64,000 nucleotides of DNA, taken from contig NW_027018022.1 of NCBI RefSeq assembly GCF_032854445.1, positions 1 through 64,000 on the forward strand, written 5' to 3'. The position numbers and the translations under genes were made by a program. Below the pieces are notes generated by a model. That model was not told the DNA's origin, did not search any database, and worked only from the letters and a program-made list of their open reading frames with translations. Below are positions 1 through 11,968 of this stretch, one piece after another; the first letter of the stretch is position 1; each line of letters begins with the position of its first letter. The stretch comes from Liolophura sinensis (Eukaryota; Mollusca; Polyplacophora; Chitonida; Chitonidae).

Positions 1-1575
1 TAGTTATGTGTGAGCAAACTACACGTGTTATAAAAGATTTATTTAAACAAGCTGTGTTTATTGAATGCGCTATGAGAGATGACACATTTTAATGAAACCA
101 TGTGCACTTGATAGGGGTCCAGCACAGATTGAAAGAAAAGACACATAGGAAAAAATTGGGGATTTTTTTGCATAAGTTATAGGAACTTTTAAACTGAAAA
201 AGGTGGGAAAAATAGGAGACAGAGCTTGAATTTTCACACTGCTTCTGCTTGACGAACAGTCAGGTTTACGCATTAATTACATACACTGTCCACCCAAATT
301 CTGAATTTTATATCACCCCCAGACATAGGACGTTGTTATTTCAAGGAGACTGATGGCAACATCTCTATATCCTTGCCTTGACATTATGTAACAGTAATTG
401 GCGTATCTGGGCCCAGTTAGATCACGTGTCCTGTAAACGGTAAGCTGAAGTTGATCAATTACCCTTGTATGAGGACACTGTCTGGTCATCTCACAGCAGT
501 CAAGGGGTCACTTTAGGTGTCGAAAGTATCAAATCGCCACTTGTTTTTTCTCTTTACGTATTTTCTCTTTTGAATTTGACATTGAATTCAATTGAACTGG
601 GGTTAGGTGTATCCATGATATGAAATGTAAATTATAACTCCCAAAAATATGTATTTTTCAACTTGTCACCCTAAACCCAGTGTTTTTAATAATAAACATA
701 CATGTATTCAAGACAAGTTCTTAATACTGGGATGGGATGTCATTTCACAAACTTACTATGCCTGGTGAAGCCCATAACAGTCCGCATATTAAAGTAACAT
801 ACATTGGTAATAGTAATTATACAGGATATTTCCATTTTAATTACTGGTAACAATCAATGCTACAAATAAAACACACTTTCTATGAACTTCACAGATAGTT
901 GCTAGTGGGGTCCCACTACAGGTCATCAGTATCTATAATTCTGAGATTTAATATGGTAAAAAATACAATGGCTTGCTACATCACACATTTCAGTGTCCAA
1001 GAAGCTTGCATGCCTGTCTATCGTCACAACCCAAAACTTAAAGCCTCTCCACAATTACAGATGGCTGCCAGATGCAAATACATAATAATAAGTTGGTGGG
1101 TGGTCGCAGCTTAACATTATAAGCTGCCTCATTAATCATACTGAAATGCGATTCAAGGCAATCGCTTGACACATAAACGAAACCACTGGAACACAAACAA
1201 AAGCCATTTGGGAACAACAAGATTTAACCTCTAAAATAAAACTGAAAATTCTAGTGTGACACCATGCACACAGGTGAAATTCAAGACATCCACTTTGTTT
1301 ACCATGGTACCTTTCTCTCGGTCCTGCAATAAGAGCACATGGTAGTGATCACAATATTGTCTTCTTTGTAGAATCAACAACAAACTGTCACTCTTTTTTC
1401 TTTTTACCAGCAACCATGTTTTATATCATTTCTATCATTCTCTTATCAACCTTCTGGTCTTCTCTGGTCTTTTTAAGCTCTTTCCTATACCTGTTTCTGT
1501 CTTTTTTTTAATGCAGATTCAAGCGTGACGTGAGCAGCCACAATCTCCGTAATATCACTCTTCTTAAAAGCCTCC
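1..1575. other. AT-rich non-coding stretch
   Basis: Only short overlapping ORFs with no recognisable motif. I see no repeat, RNA gene or promoter that I can defend. Probably intergenic or intronic host DNA. Confidence 0.5.
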
Positions 1576-3638
1576 TCAGTTTTTGATTTTCCTGGTTAGC
1601 AGGCTATCACTCACACCCAGCGCTACCTGGGATAATGATTCCTTCTTAGGAAGTGATTTCTCTGTGTTTTTCAGTTTCATACTACTGCAGAGAAGTTCTT
1701 TTTCCTTTTGTTTAGCAATCTTGGCAGCTTCCTCTCTTTCTGCTTTATCTTGTCTTTGCTCAGCTCTTCTTTCTTTGAGTTCTTCTTCCGGCCTCTGTCT
1801 ATAATGCATGTTTGCCATTCGTCCGAGGAAAGAAAATTTTGGTAACTGGAACATGCTCTGGTAGGTTTTCATACCGTTTTATGCCATCAGTTGTTGTTGC
1901 CCGAAGGCCGTTAATTGAAACCTCGCTTAGGCTTGCCATGTCCTTGGTAACACTGTTGTTACTTACTGAAAATACCCGCTCTACATCACTGTTTCCATGG
2001 GACAGGGCCAGAACAACTTTCATATCTTACTCAGCAGTGGAAACGTGCAACTTCCTGTGCAATTCTACCGCCCAAAGACTTTCGATCAATACATTATCAA
2101 TCCTCCTCATAATGACGGCCTCATCTTGTTTTATTTCGTGGGACCAGTCTACTGAATGCTTTCTGCCTGATAGACTCTCCATTCATCAGCAATGTCAAAA
2201 TGTTGCCGTAGTTCTCTGGACAGGTTTTTCAACTGATCTGACTGACCAACTGGCAAAACACTTTTGGGGCTGCGAACATCTGACATGTTTCAGGATTTTG
2301 TTGGAGAGGGGAAGCCTCTTGTGCAGATGTTGAATTACTGCCGCGTAGAATTTTTAGATTCCAATTAGCATTTTCTCCCTCTCAGATACTCGCAACTTAC
2401 CAAGGCTTTTACAACATTCTTCTCTAAATCCAACAGCCGTTTTTCGAGCTTGCCATTGTCAATTGAGACATCAAGTAGCTCAAGATTTTGGGCTGCATGA
2501 ACAGTAGATTTCTTCATCACTCGCCTAACTGACGTGTTGAGTAGATCACAAAGTTTATCATAGAGAATATGAATGAGTGATTTCTCATACTGGAAGAAGA
2601 CCAAGAACTTAGGAAATGTAGACGAGAGAAAGTTGAGTTGATTTCTGGTCTCTGAAGTTCCACCTTGATCCTATTATACCTGGGTTTTGATAAGTCGTTA
2701 AGGTTGTGCTTTGACAGAAAAACTAGAAAGTACTCAATAAGGGATTTTCAGATCTCCAGAATACGTTCTACAGCAGGCCCCAGAGGCAACCACCAACATT
2801 CAACTTGTTTCAAAGGCTTCTTTGTCGCTATCCCAATCTTGCTTTGAATATCTTGTAGATCAGAAGACCTGGCTGAAGATCCCTTTAACCAGTGACAAAT
2901 GTCAACAACAAATTCTGGAATATTTGAGTAGTATTCTCCCAAGTCCTTGCCAAAAGAATTGTGTACTATGTTGAGAGTACATGTTCCAACATCTAGGTCC
3001 TGGGGCCCTCATATCAGTTATGGCTTTGTTAACCATACGCCAGACAGTGATGCTGACATTTGGTCCATCACTCCCCTCGGCAATTCATCATTTGCAAGCC
3101 AGCCTCATCGACGAAAGACGCAATCTTCTTCGACATATCTTCACCTGTTGCATGGCCCATCAGAGCAGTCTTAAGGTGGTGCACAACAATCTGATCTTGA
3201 TCTTTAGACCAGTACCACACGTTAATTTCAAGCTCCTTCAAATTTTGTGCATTTGTGGTCTCGCCATAAGAAAGACTGAATCCTGCATCATCGTTTTTGA
3301 CATCATTATTAAACATCCTCTGGACGTAAGGCCCAGTTGCATCACTGATCAGATAGGATATTTTTAAAGAATTCATGAAAAAAACCATCTGGTATGGCTC
3401 CAGGAAACATTGCCATAAGTACTTCTTTCAGTCCATCACAAGATGAGTAAACGAAATGTGAATTAACCACATTTAAGGTCCAGATCAGTTCTGCCTTTGT
3501 AATTGTATCCATTCGCGACAAACAAACCAGTGATCCTTGGTTCTTGTTGCTTGAAGCAGGAGAGGGTATTGAGCTTAAAGCAGAATCAGAATCAGAATCA
3601 GTTGTTGCATGAGCAAAGGTCAGTGTCATCTGAACCAC
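1576..3638 (-). pseudogene. Degenerate hAT-like transposase gene
   Basis: Read right to left, fragments in different frames follow the order of a hAT-family (DUF4371-like) transposase. The piece at 3342-3638 has ITKAELIWTLNVVNSHF. The piece at 3068-3388 has SYGETTNAQNLKELEI followed by MGHATGEDMSKKI, typical of the RNase-H-like core. The piece at 2748-2942 carries a tryptophan-rich stretch (CWWLPLGPAVERIL). The piece at 1799-2023 has NSDVERVFS and LSEVSINGLRATTTDGIK, the hAT dimerisation region. The last piece, 1576-1872, is a charged helix rich in Glu, Lys and Arg. Frames shift between pieces and stops intervene, so no complete protein is made. Terminal repeats and an 8-bp duplication were not found. 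It could also be a decayed domesticated hAT gene. The fragment order supports the family; exact ends are uncertain. Confidence 0.65.
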
Positions 3639-3719
3639 CTAGTATTTCCTGCATTGCTTTTGGTGATCTTTACATTTAGAATATTGCACGCGTTGCACAA
3701 ATGCTGCATAAACAGATGT

Positions 3720-4422
3720 TTACACCATTCAGAAAGCTTACAGCTATGTCCACCAGCCAAACTGGGTTGAAGCGGGTTCTCCCACCCGGCATAACGAAAG
3801 TTGTCGGTCTGAAATAGAACATAGGCCTAACACCAGTTACTTTATATACTTACATCATAACATAAAAGCTGTATGAAATACATGAGTCAAGAAAATTGCA
3901 ATGATAAACAAACATATCTGCAATATAACACATGCAAACGATAAAAACCATCTACCAGTTTTCTTCAGTTATATCTGAAACGGGGAAAAGATGGGTGAGA
4001 ACTGCATAATGTAAGTTACCAGCAATAGTTAGGTATACAATCCCTGGTCATTGAATAGATAAGACACCACACAGTTTCAATGTACAAAAATCAGTTATTT
4101 GTCCACCCCAACCTTCACCAGTTGTACATTTTGGTTAATAAAGTGAAATGAATGCAACAGCAAAACAATGTCAGTAGTCGCATAAAATCTGACAAAATGA
4201 AATTTGATTATTAATAAAGTTTAAAATTACCCAGAAAAAAAATAACGAGCCACAAAAATATAATAATCTTTCATAATGTTCCTTTCATATTTCTGACTTA
4301 ATGATAAAATTCTACTGAAAATTACAATTCAGTTGAATGTAAAGAAATGATGAATCGTGCATTTATCCCACAATTATTTTCTGTTTAGATGTTTAAACTT
4401 TCTTGACGTATAAATAAAATAA
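3720..4422. other. AT-rich non-coding stretch
   Basis: No ORF of note and no recognisable repeat before the SINE target site. I see nothing in it. Confidence 0.5.
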
Positions 4423-4430
4423 CTTTGATT

Positions 4431-4708
4431 TTATTTATTTCATTGGTGTTTTACGCCTTACTCAACAATATTTCACTTATATTTAATAATAAATAATATT
4501 TATACGACGGCCAGCATTATGGTGGGAGGAAACCGGGCTCTGGGGAAACCCACGACCATCCGCAGGTTGCTGTCAGACCTTCCCACGTACGGCCAGAGAG
4601 GAAGCCATTATGAGCTTTACTTGAACTCACAGTGACCACATTGGTGAGAGACTCCTGGGTCATTACGCTGCGCTAGCGCGCTAACCGACTGAGCCACGGA
4701 GGCCTCAT
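4431..4708 (-). mobile_element. SINE family 1 copy (tRNA-derived)
   Basis: Reverse-oriented tRNA-derived SINE. The tRNA-like head lies at the right end (reverse complement of GAGCCACGGAGGCC, with the A-box-like TGGCTCAGTCGGTTAGCGC). The body has the phrase meaning CCACCATAATGCTGGCCG, and the tail is an AT-rich ATTTATTT-type run at the left. An 8-bp direct repeat, CTTTGATT, flanks it at 4423-4430 and 4709-4716, consistent with target-primed insertion. Other copies are near 12.1, 16.0, 21.2, 33.7 and 43.3 kb. Confidence 0.8.
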
Positions 4709-4716
4709 CTTTGATT

Positions 4717-5076
4717 GAGAATTACATTTGAGCTGAATGTAGAGAAATGATAAATCATACATTCATTCAACAAATAGTTTCCGTTTAGAAATTTCTTGGT
4801 GGATAAATAAAACATACTTGCCATTTTCTCTGTTTCCAGCCATCAGGACTTTGACATCATCAATGTTGGACTATCAGCATAACAAGAGGGTAGCTGAAGG
4901 AAGTGAAGCCTCGCTCCCTAAAAACTATAAGGTTTAATAGGCCCTGCAGTCAATCACGCTGACGTACACGTACATGTGATAAGAATTTTTTTGAGCCAAT
5001 GTCAAAAATAGAAAGGAAATATGGGAATGTTTTCCAAATAACAGGAGATTTTTAGGATCCTATTTAAAAAAATGTA
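4717..5076. other. Non-coding stretch between SINE and Tc1
   Basis: AT-rich sequence that partly echoes the left flank of the SINE (the phrase TTGAATGTAAAGAAATGAT recurs nearby), suggesting an old local duplication. No gene seen. Confidence 0.4.
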
Positions 5077-6545
5077 AACTGAACAAAAATATAAACGCAC
5101 CAACCTATATATCCAAGTCAAACTGACCATTATTTGGAAATGGTCAAACCAGTGATATATTTGTTTAATGGGTCCTTCGTGTTGCACAACACAAGTGGTC
5201 CCATTGCAATTGACCATTCTGAGTGGGTATACTCATATGCTGAAAAAGTCAACCCATGTGACCAATGGGGCGTGACAGTGCGATGGTCAGTGTGCGTGAG
5301 CAACACGCAGACATTCCTTACAGCTTGGTCAGTAAAAGGCCACCCCAAAGTGTGGATTTGTGCCACATGCCACAGATGTCACAAATCATGAGGGAGCGTG
5401 CCATTGGCATGCTTAATGCTGGGTTATCTGTTACTGCTGTGGCAGCCCAACTGAATGTGCATCATTCCACAATCAGCCGCCTGAGGACTCGCTTCAGAGA
5501 GACTGGTACCACAGTCAACCGCGCACATGCCCGCCGGCCACGTGTGACAACGCCCGCACAAGACCAGCACAACCAGAACTGCTGATGAGACTGTCGGTCT
5601 TCACAACAGGCGGATTTCAGCCCAGACAGTCAGGAACCGGCTGCGGGAGGCTCATCTCCGGTCACGTCGACCACACCAGGGCATCGACCTAACGGTAGCC
5701 CGACGTCGGACACGACTGGACTGGGCCAATATTCATGTGCGCTGGACACTTGCTCGTTGGAGGACTGTGCTCTTTAGTGACGAATCTCGCTTCCAGCTGC
5801 ACCATGCTGATGGCAGAGTTCGGGTTTGGCGCCGTGCTGGTGAGCGGTATGCTGACGCTAATGTCCTGCGATGGGGGGCTTATGGTGGCGGAAGTGTCAT
5901 GGTGTGGGCAGGCATTTGTCATGGACAGCGCACACGTCTGCATTTCATCGACGGCAACCTTAATGCACAACGTTACCGAGATGAAATCCTTAGAACTATT
6001 GTTGCACCCTTTGTGGTGCTCCATCATTTGACTTTCCAACACGACAACGCCCGCCCACACACTGCCAGGGTATGCAGGGACTTCCTTGAGGAGGAGGATA
6101 TTCCTGTCCTCAACTGGCCGCCGTATTCACCAGACATGTCACCCATTGAACACCTCTGGGATGTTCTGGATAGGCGTGTCCGCCACCGGGTTCCAGTTCC
6201 CCAGAACATTCGCCAAATGCGAGTGGCACTCCAGAAGGACTGGGACAACATCCCCCAGCCCACAACTGACAACTTGGTGATGTCCATGCGTCGCCGGTGT
6301 ACAGCTCTACGCGAGGCTAATGGTGGTCACACGCGTTACTGACGTCTGTGAACTTGGCCCATTGACCCCCATTGTCCTCTTCCTGCCATTACTGCAGGGC
6401 TATTGCTTGAGAATTGATTGCAATGCTCGCAAATTAAAGCTGAATTGTTCAGAAATATGTCCCATTGTTTTGGGATATGTACTATATTTTGTGACATAAA
6501 AATAACAGAAAATATTTGTTCGTGCTTTTATATTTTTGTTCAGTG
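5077..6545 (+). mobile_element. Tc1/mariner DNA transposon (defective)
   Basis: About 1,469 bp bounded by TA dinucleotides at 5075-5076 and 6546-6547, the expected Tc1 target duplication. The ends are inverted repeats of about 28 bp with about three mismatches, built on CACTGAACAAAAATATAAA. Inside is one transposase reading frame broken by frameshift. Length, ends and target site all fit a Tc1 element of ordinary size, so this copy is complete in extent but not autonomous. Confidence 0.9.
5367..6342 (+). pseudogene. Tc1-family DD34E transposase, frameshifted
   Basis: The N-terminal part (5367-5585) has the paired-like helix-turn-helix with RERAIGMLNAGLSVTAVAAQ and HHSTISRLRTRFRETG. The C-terminal part (about 5737-6342) is in a different frame and holds the catalytic triad: Asp in FSDESRF, Asp in QHDNARPHTA and Glu in DMSPIEHLWD. 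The last two are 34 residues apart, the Tc1 DD34E spacing. Around 5,560-5,600 the linker seems shortened and the frame changes, separating DNA-binding and catalytic domains. An enzyme of this family cuts and pastes the element in the nucleus; this copy probably cannot. The start at 5367 is the first ATG matching the family N-terminus. Confidence 0.88.
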
Positions 6546-6631
6546 TATATAGGAAAATATAGGAAATATAGGAGCGCTGGGACCTCTGTGATTGTTACGC
6601 ATCCTGGGGGCACGATCCTCACGCTCAGTTA

Positions 6632-7864
6632 GTGGATGCATTCGCTTATAGTTGGGCGAGTTTAAATCCCTTTTGTTTCTCTCCTTTCAGGATCTTGAGC
6701 AGAGTTTTAACAAAGATCGGTCACGGCAGAGTGCAAACGGCGACTGTTGTCATTCCCTATGGGAAGAATCAGAATTGGTTCTCTCAGATCACAGGCATGT
6801 TGACAAAGTTGCTTGTTTATTTGCCTCGGCGTTCAAATCTGGTCACCGTACCCGGGACAGGTCGATGTCATCCAACCGCGCGGACGCTTCTTGTAGTCAT
6901 CTGTCAAGTATCTGGGCGAACCTCAGAGCATCAGGAGTTTCTCCGGGCGCTACCCACATTTTCGTCAAATCGTGGTGATCGTCTACTTGTCGTCAGTATG
7001 AAGTCGCCTGGCGTCGTTGGGTTTTTGGTGTTACAGGTGGAGTGGGAATTCCCATCGGCCGTCCGTCCCAAAGCGACGTGATAAACTATTTAGCAGGACT
7101 TCAGCAATCGTCTTCATACAGTGTTCGTAACACTTACAGATCCATGTTATCTCAGACACTCAAGGGTATGGGTTAGGATTTTCCTGACATTTTAGTTCGA
7201 AGGTTCATGAAAGGTTGTTTTGAGGCAAGACTACCTCCTTCTAGATACAGCTGTTCTTGGAATGTTGCTTTGGTGTGAGATTATTTAAAGCCTTGTATGC
7301 CATTAGGAGAGTCATCCTTGAAGTGTCTTACTTTTAAACTTACCTCTTTGCTGGCTCTTGTTACCTCACAGAGGGTGCAAATACTGAAAGCCCTGAGGGT
7401 TTAAAACACTATTCGTTTGAATGGTGAAAATAAGCTGGTGCTTATAACTGATCAGTTGTTGAAAACTAGTAGACGGTATAAAGCCCTAAAACCTATTGAG
7501 TTGGTATCCTATTTGGGCAAAATGTTATGTGTTGTCAGAACTTTGTTGATGTACCTGAAGACAACGAAGACCAGTGGGAAGACAGATTAGTTATTAGTTT
7601 ATTATTAAAATTTTGAGGCCGTTCAGGCCGGGGACCATCTCGAGGTGGTCGACAGAAGTTTTATCGCTGTCAGGTATAGATACGGCGGTGTTTAAAGGAC
7701 ATTCATATCGTTCAGCTACAACATCGGCAGCTTGTCGTAGGCGAGTATCTGTAAAGGATATCCTGGTCGTAGCTGATTGGTCATGTGCTGCCACATTTCA
7801 CAATTTTTACCATAAGCCTTTTGAGGCATCCAGTGGCCTTTTATGCACAGTGTTTTTGTCTTGA
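6632..7864 (+). pseudogene. DIRS-like retroelement tail with tyrosine recombinase remnant
   Basis: The left part (6632-7081) reads DAFAYSW and then VIPYGKNQNWFSQ, resembling the end of the RNase H region of DIRS-type elements. The middle, in changing frames, includes phrases such as INYLAGLQQSSSYSV and KALYPL. The right part (7613-7864) has GHSYRSATTSAA, DWSCAATF and FYHKPFE, matching the C-terminal His-x-x-Arg and final Tyr motifs of tyrosine recombinases of DIRS/Ngaro elements. Several stops and frameshifts interrupt it. DIRS elements integrate by this recombinase instead of a DDE integrase. The 5' part, with gag and reverse transcriptase, is not visible. Family call moderately sure; exact subclass open. 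Confidence 0.6.
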
Positions 7865-7987
7865 GGTCTCCAGTGTGGTTGGAGATAATAACTAAGGCGA
7901 ATCTGCTTGTATCTGTGCCTGTTGTTTATTCTTCAAACATGCTACTGTGACCCCGAAAGGCCAAGGCCACGCGTAAAAGAATACCCA

Positions 7988-8397
7988 CCTCTCATACCAG
8001 CATCTCTGATGTCCCAGATGAGATGTATTATTTTAGCATAACAAGGCCTTTCGGCCTTCTGGGGTCCCACCTACCCAATTATGGTGTCATTAATTTTCAC
8101 AAGTGAAATTTTGCAAACATGGAGAATGTATGGTGTTTACTCTGCGAAATGAATTACCCCGCCCTTGGGTTCCCAACAGGCACTTGTGCTTTTAAACACT
8201 GGTGACACTGGTGGGGAGGCCCTATTTATAGGGTAATGAGAGGGACTATTTTTGTCTCTGAGGATCACCTGCGCGCTGACCGCTTGATAGCAGTGCTACT
8301 GTGATGCTATCAAGCGGTCTGTGCTGTGATGCTATCAAGCGATTTATGCTAAAAGAATCCCTCTCATTCAGCACATCAGAGATCCTGGTATGAGAGG
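7988..8397. repeat. 25-bp inverted repeat bounding a 410-bp module
   Basis: 7988-8012 and 8373-8397 are inverted copies with one mismatch (CCTCTCATACCAG, then C or G, then ATCTCTGATGT), enclosing about 360 bp without a gene. The arms could be terminal repeats of a small MITE or the terminal structure of the preceding DIRS-like element. A second inverted pair, CCGAAAGGCC near 7,952 and GGCCTTTCGG near 8,045, straddles the left arm. Confidence 0.6.
8278..8319. repeat. Perfect 15-bp hairpin with an extra repeat
   Basis: GACCGCTTGATAGCA at 8278-8292 and its exact complement at 8305-8319 are separated by 12 bases. A third, direct copy of GATGCTATCAAGCG follows at 8328-8341. Function unknown. Confidence 0.7.
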
Positions 8398-8434
8398 GGG
8401 AATTTTGACATACACATCCCCTCCTGATTGTATT

Positions 8435-8880
8435 CCTGCTTTGAAGCATGGCCGAACAATGGAGGCTGAAGCTAGAAAATGTTACACTGACACCCTGCAT
8501 TCCTCTGGCCACTTCAAGGTTAGTGTAACAGAATGGTCTGTGCGTGCACTCGAAGAGCATTTTGATAGCTGCCGGCCCAGATGGTTATGTTTAGTGTGGC
8601 TACTATGGTAATGGTTTATTGGAAATTAAATGTCCTGTAAGCATTACCCATAATGACCCTAAACATGTTGACCTAGCTTATTTGCAGTGTAATGGTGGTC
8701 AATATTCTCTTGGAAAAGGTCATTCATATTGCAGCCAGGTTCAGTTTCAAATGGGTGAGACAGGCAGGAGTTGGACAGATTTCTTTGTTTATATCGTTAT
8801 GGACACATAACAGTAAAGGTGCCATTTGAGGAGCAACGTTGGAATGATCTGGTTTCAGCTGCAGTATATTTTTTCAACGA
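8435..8880 (+). pseudogene. YqaJ-type exonuclease domain fragment
   Basis: Fragments in shifting frames match the conserved order of YqaJ-like viral recombinase/exonuclease proteins common in invertebrate repeats: HGRTMEAEARKCYTDTL near 8,450; a degraded GPDGY segment near 8,570; LEIKCPVSITHNDPKHVDL near 8,625; GQYSLGKGHSYCSQVQFQMG near 8,700; and SWTDFFVY near 8,770. The E-x-K of the nuclease core is in LEIKCP. At least two frameshifts break it. It is probably cargo of an unidentified DNA transposon, with the PHD-like piece downstream as its C-terminus. Confidence 0.6.
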
Positions 8881-9130
8881 TTACAATCCTGATGAGCTAT
8901 GAAATAGAACAATACAAAACATCAAAGATGAAACGGTTGCTCCCTGTATTACAGCACCAGCATCCTACACAACTGATGTCAGTTCTTCCAATACACCAAG
9001 TAAGACAGCTGAGGAGGAGTAATTACATGTGAGCCTGTGCCAGCCACCAGTGGAATGAGTGAATCTTCTGTTTTAGTAGAAACCCCCTTAGGTGTAGCAA
9101 ACACATTAAGTAAATCTGTATTAGCATCTT

Positions 9131-9379
9131 GTGCGCTGGTGGTCTCGCGTAGGAAAAAAAGGAAGGAGAGCAAAACATGCATTTAGCCCATTATATTCTT
9201 GTAATGTTTGTGGAAATCTTTACAATGAGTCACAAGACATTTTAGAAAAAAGTGACAATAGTGTGCAGTGTGATAAGGAAGCTTGTGGACTGTGGTGTCA
9301 CTGGTTTTGTGTGAGTTCTACAAAACACATGTACAGAGGAAAGATGGCTGTGTGCACAATGCTCTGTAAGTCTCCATAA
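9131..9379 (+). pseudogene. PHD-finger-like fragment downstream of the YqaJ piece
   Basis: The reading frame contains CNVCGNLYNE, then VQCDKEACGLWCHWFCV, the Cys/His spacing of a PHD zinc finger, and ends soon after. In similar invertebrate transposon proteins a PHD finger sits beside a YqaJ nuclease, so this is probably the tail of the same broken gene. The linker at 8,880-9,130 is degraded. Confidence 0.45.
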
Positions 9380-9599
9380 GTAGTATGATCTAATGAAAGC
9401 CAGTTAAGAAAATTAATTAATGTTAATATAGGCTTATATACAAACCTGCAAGTACATTAGCTTTGAAATGTGCTGCATGCACTGTACTGAAAACGCATTA
9501 AGTAAAATTTTGGCAAGTCATATAGCAAAGAGTTTTTGTTGTGTATCTATTTGCCTTTATGTCTGTTGTTCATTTTTCTCTGCTTTTTCTATGTGGATT

Positions 9600-9722
9600 T
9601 AATACATATTTATGTAGGAGTGTGGTTTCGTCCGGGTAAGGCAGTTTTGCTCCTACTGTAATAAGTAGCTCTCATATAGGTGAAATACTGCTTAGTACAG
9701 CGTTAAACTCAAACCAACCAAC
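9600..9722. repeat. Possible SINE tail fragment
   Basis: The stretch ending GAAATACTGCTTAGTACAGC then GTTAAACTCAAACCAACC resembles the 3' end of tRNA-derived SINEs in molluscs (a phrase meaning 'tactgcgtagtacggcgttaaac'). No head and no target duplication were found. Confidence 0.35.
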
Positions 9723-9954
9723 CATCCCACCATATGCTAGGTGCAAGGTTATGCTAGGTTAAACACGATCAACCAGCATAGTTAAAATATGATCTTCTAC
9801 TGTACTCTTAACACCCCTATCAATCTATTACTACATGTATAAAGATTTCAGACATTGTTATGTGTCATAATCCAATGAAATTGAAAACATACAAATGCTG
9901 CAAATATTTAAACTGTAACACATTTATCTGATTATGTTTCAAAAATATGCAAGA

Positions 9955-10318
9955 GTGAGTGAGTGCTTGGGGTTTAACGTCGTACTCAACAATTTTCCAG
10001 TCATATGACGACGAAGGAATCCTTAGGGTGCATGTACGTGAAATGTGCCTCCTTGTTGCAGGACGGATTTCCACCGCTCTTTTATTTAGTGCTGCATCAC
10101 TGAGACGACTTACCGAAGGCAAGTAAGCGGCCCCGCCCGAGCCATTATACTGATACGGGTCAACCAGTCGTTGCACTATCCCCTTCATGCCGAACGCCAA
10201 GCGAGGAAGTTACAACTTCCTCTTTTTTTAAAGTCTTAGGTGTGACTCGATCAAGGATTGATCCTGGATCTACCGGTCCCGAAGCGGGCGCTCTACCAAC
10301 TGTGCTATCCGGGCCGGT
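9955..10318 (-). mobile_element. SINE family 2 copy
   Basis: Reverse-oriented, about 364 bp, flanked by the exact 14-bp duplication AAAAATATGCAAGA at 9941-9954 and 10319-10332. The tRNA-like head is at the right (complement of GGATAGCACAGTTGGTAGAG, with a B-box-like GGATCAATCC). The 3' tail is a CACT repeat, seen here as GAGTGAGTGAGTG. Other copies lie at 11,185-12,044 and 15,433-15,789. Confidence 0.9.
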
Positions 10319-10332
10319 AAAAATATGCAAGA

Positions 10333-11170
10333 AGCGATTTATTAAACATAGGATGCCAGCATGTATCAAATGGCTTTATACAAAAAAAAGTAATGCATAT
10401 ATAGTGCTGGTGTATATGAAATTAAATTGGTGTTCGCTGGAATCAGAAAAAAACATAAATTATATCAACAACTGGTTAACCGGTGCTATGCACAGGAAAT
10501 GTTCGTGTATCTATATATCAAAAATTGGGAATCTGCTGTGTTATTTCCCACTTTTTCACTCACTAGCCAATAAACTGGCAGCAGTTTTATTTACAATTTA
10601 AGCTGTTACATTCCTTAGAGCGATACCAGTGGCCAAACACTAAGGCTTTAAACGTTGTCATAAAGAAAAACATTCCACAAAATGTAGCAGATCATCGGCC
10701 CTGGATGCCCCGCACGAACAAACCGTACAGATAAAAGTACAGATGAACAAACACCAGAAAAAGCACGACAAAAATGAAAAGGAAGGAACTGGATTGTAAA
10801 CTTGGACTACCAGGTACCATATACATTGGGCCAATACTGAAGACTACCATGCACAAAATGCAGCTTTAGTCTTCAGCTCATAGTCGATAACAAAAGAACA
10901 ATACCATGGCAATGATCTGTCCAGCAGTTTGTGAGAAGATATTCAAAGCCTTAAAATTCAATATGACTGCCATGTCACATGACCAAAGTTAAAGAAAACT
11001 CGCCAAAACTTGTCCCATATTATTACTCATAAAATCACAAAATTCCTTATAAAATGTTTCCTTAAATAAAGCTCTCAACAGTTTTGCACCATTCAAAAAA
11101 AAACAACAGATTCATAATAATAAAAACCTGAACGATTTCAGTTGGTGGCCACCCAATTATATACATTTTG
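10333..11170. other. AT-rich non-coding stretch
   Basis: No coding or structural signal beyond short homopolymers. I see nothing in it. Confidence 0.5.
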
Positions 11171-11453
11171 CTCATGGGGACTTGACCGGCCCAGGTAAAG
11201 CCTCTGCTTCGGAAGCGATAGATCCAGGATCAATCCTGGGTCGAGTCACGCCTAAGACTTTAAAAGAGGAAATTGTAATTTCCTAGCTTGGCGTTCAGCA
11301 TGAAGGCCATAGTGTAACGGCTGGTTGACCCGTATCAGCATGATGGCCGGGCAGCGGCCAGCTTACTTGCCTTCGGTAAGTAGTCTCAATAAAGCAGCAC
11401 TAGATAAAACAGCGATGGAAATCCGTCCTGCAACAAGGAGGTACTTTACATAC

Positions 11454-11968
11454 TGTTAGGTTTCCGTATTATTAAATGTTTGTATTATGTTGCTTACAAT
11501 AATATGTTTTGTGAATGAATGCTCCATTATTTTGCAATTCCTTTGTATGGGTTATCTCCCCTGTACTTGAACCACTAGATGTCATTACCTGTGTTACTAT
11601 ACCACGTGATTTACCCTATATAAGGCCGTGTCTAGCTGTATATCGGCAGTTCTTGCCGAGCTTGCTCGGAGAAATCGTCCCTCTTCCTGGATAAAGCCGG
11701 GCGGGTATTAAACGAAGCTTACAGCCTGCAGAAGGCTACCAGAGCTTATCACGCCAGCTTGTCCTAATTACGAGTGTCGGACTGAGTGCTCACGCCGGTG
11801 AGTGCGCATTACCTCTCCATATATATATCTTCAATAAACTGTCGCTAACTTATCCAGTGTGTTCTGGTTCGTCTATCAATCTCGGGAGCCCCTGCTCGAA
11901 ACAAGTCTGTTCCTGGGGATTAGGCTTTATGGACGATCCTTATGATATTGTTACCTGGCTCCGTAACA
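11454..11968 (+). mobile_element. Solo LTR of a retrotransposon
   Basis: A 515-bp block inside the SINE begins TGTTAGG and ends CGTAACA, the TG...CA ends of an LTR with a short inverted repeat. It holds a TATA box (11617-11623) in a CCCTATATAAGG context and an AATAAA signal at 11833-11838, so it has promoter and polyadenylation parts. No internal coding region is present, as expected after LTR-LTR recombination. A clear target duplication is missing; the flanks ATAC and CTAC agree at only three of four bases. Confidence 0.7.
11617..11623 (+). promoter_or_regulatory. TATA box of the solo LTR
   Basis: TATATAA, about 163 bp into the LTR and about 210 bp before the AATAAA signal, the usual U3/R arrangement. 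Confidence 0.5.

Noticed and set aside
70-1413. Small ORFs at the left end
   Set aside because: Low-complexity translations without motifs, several using non-ATG starts; nothing supports them as genes.
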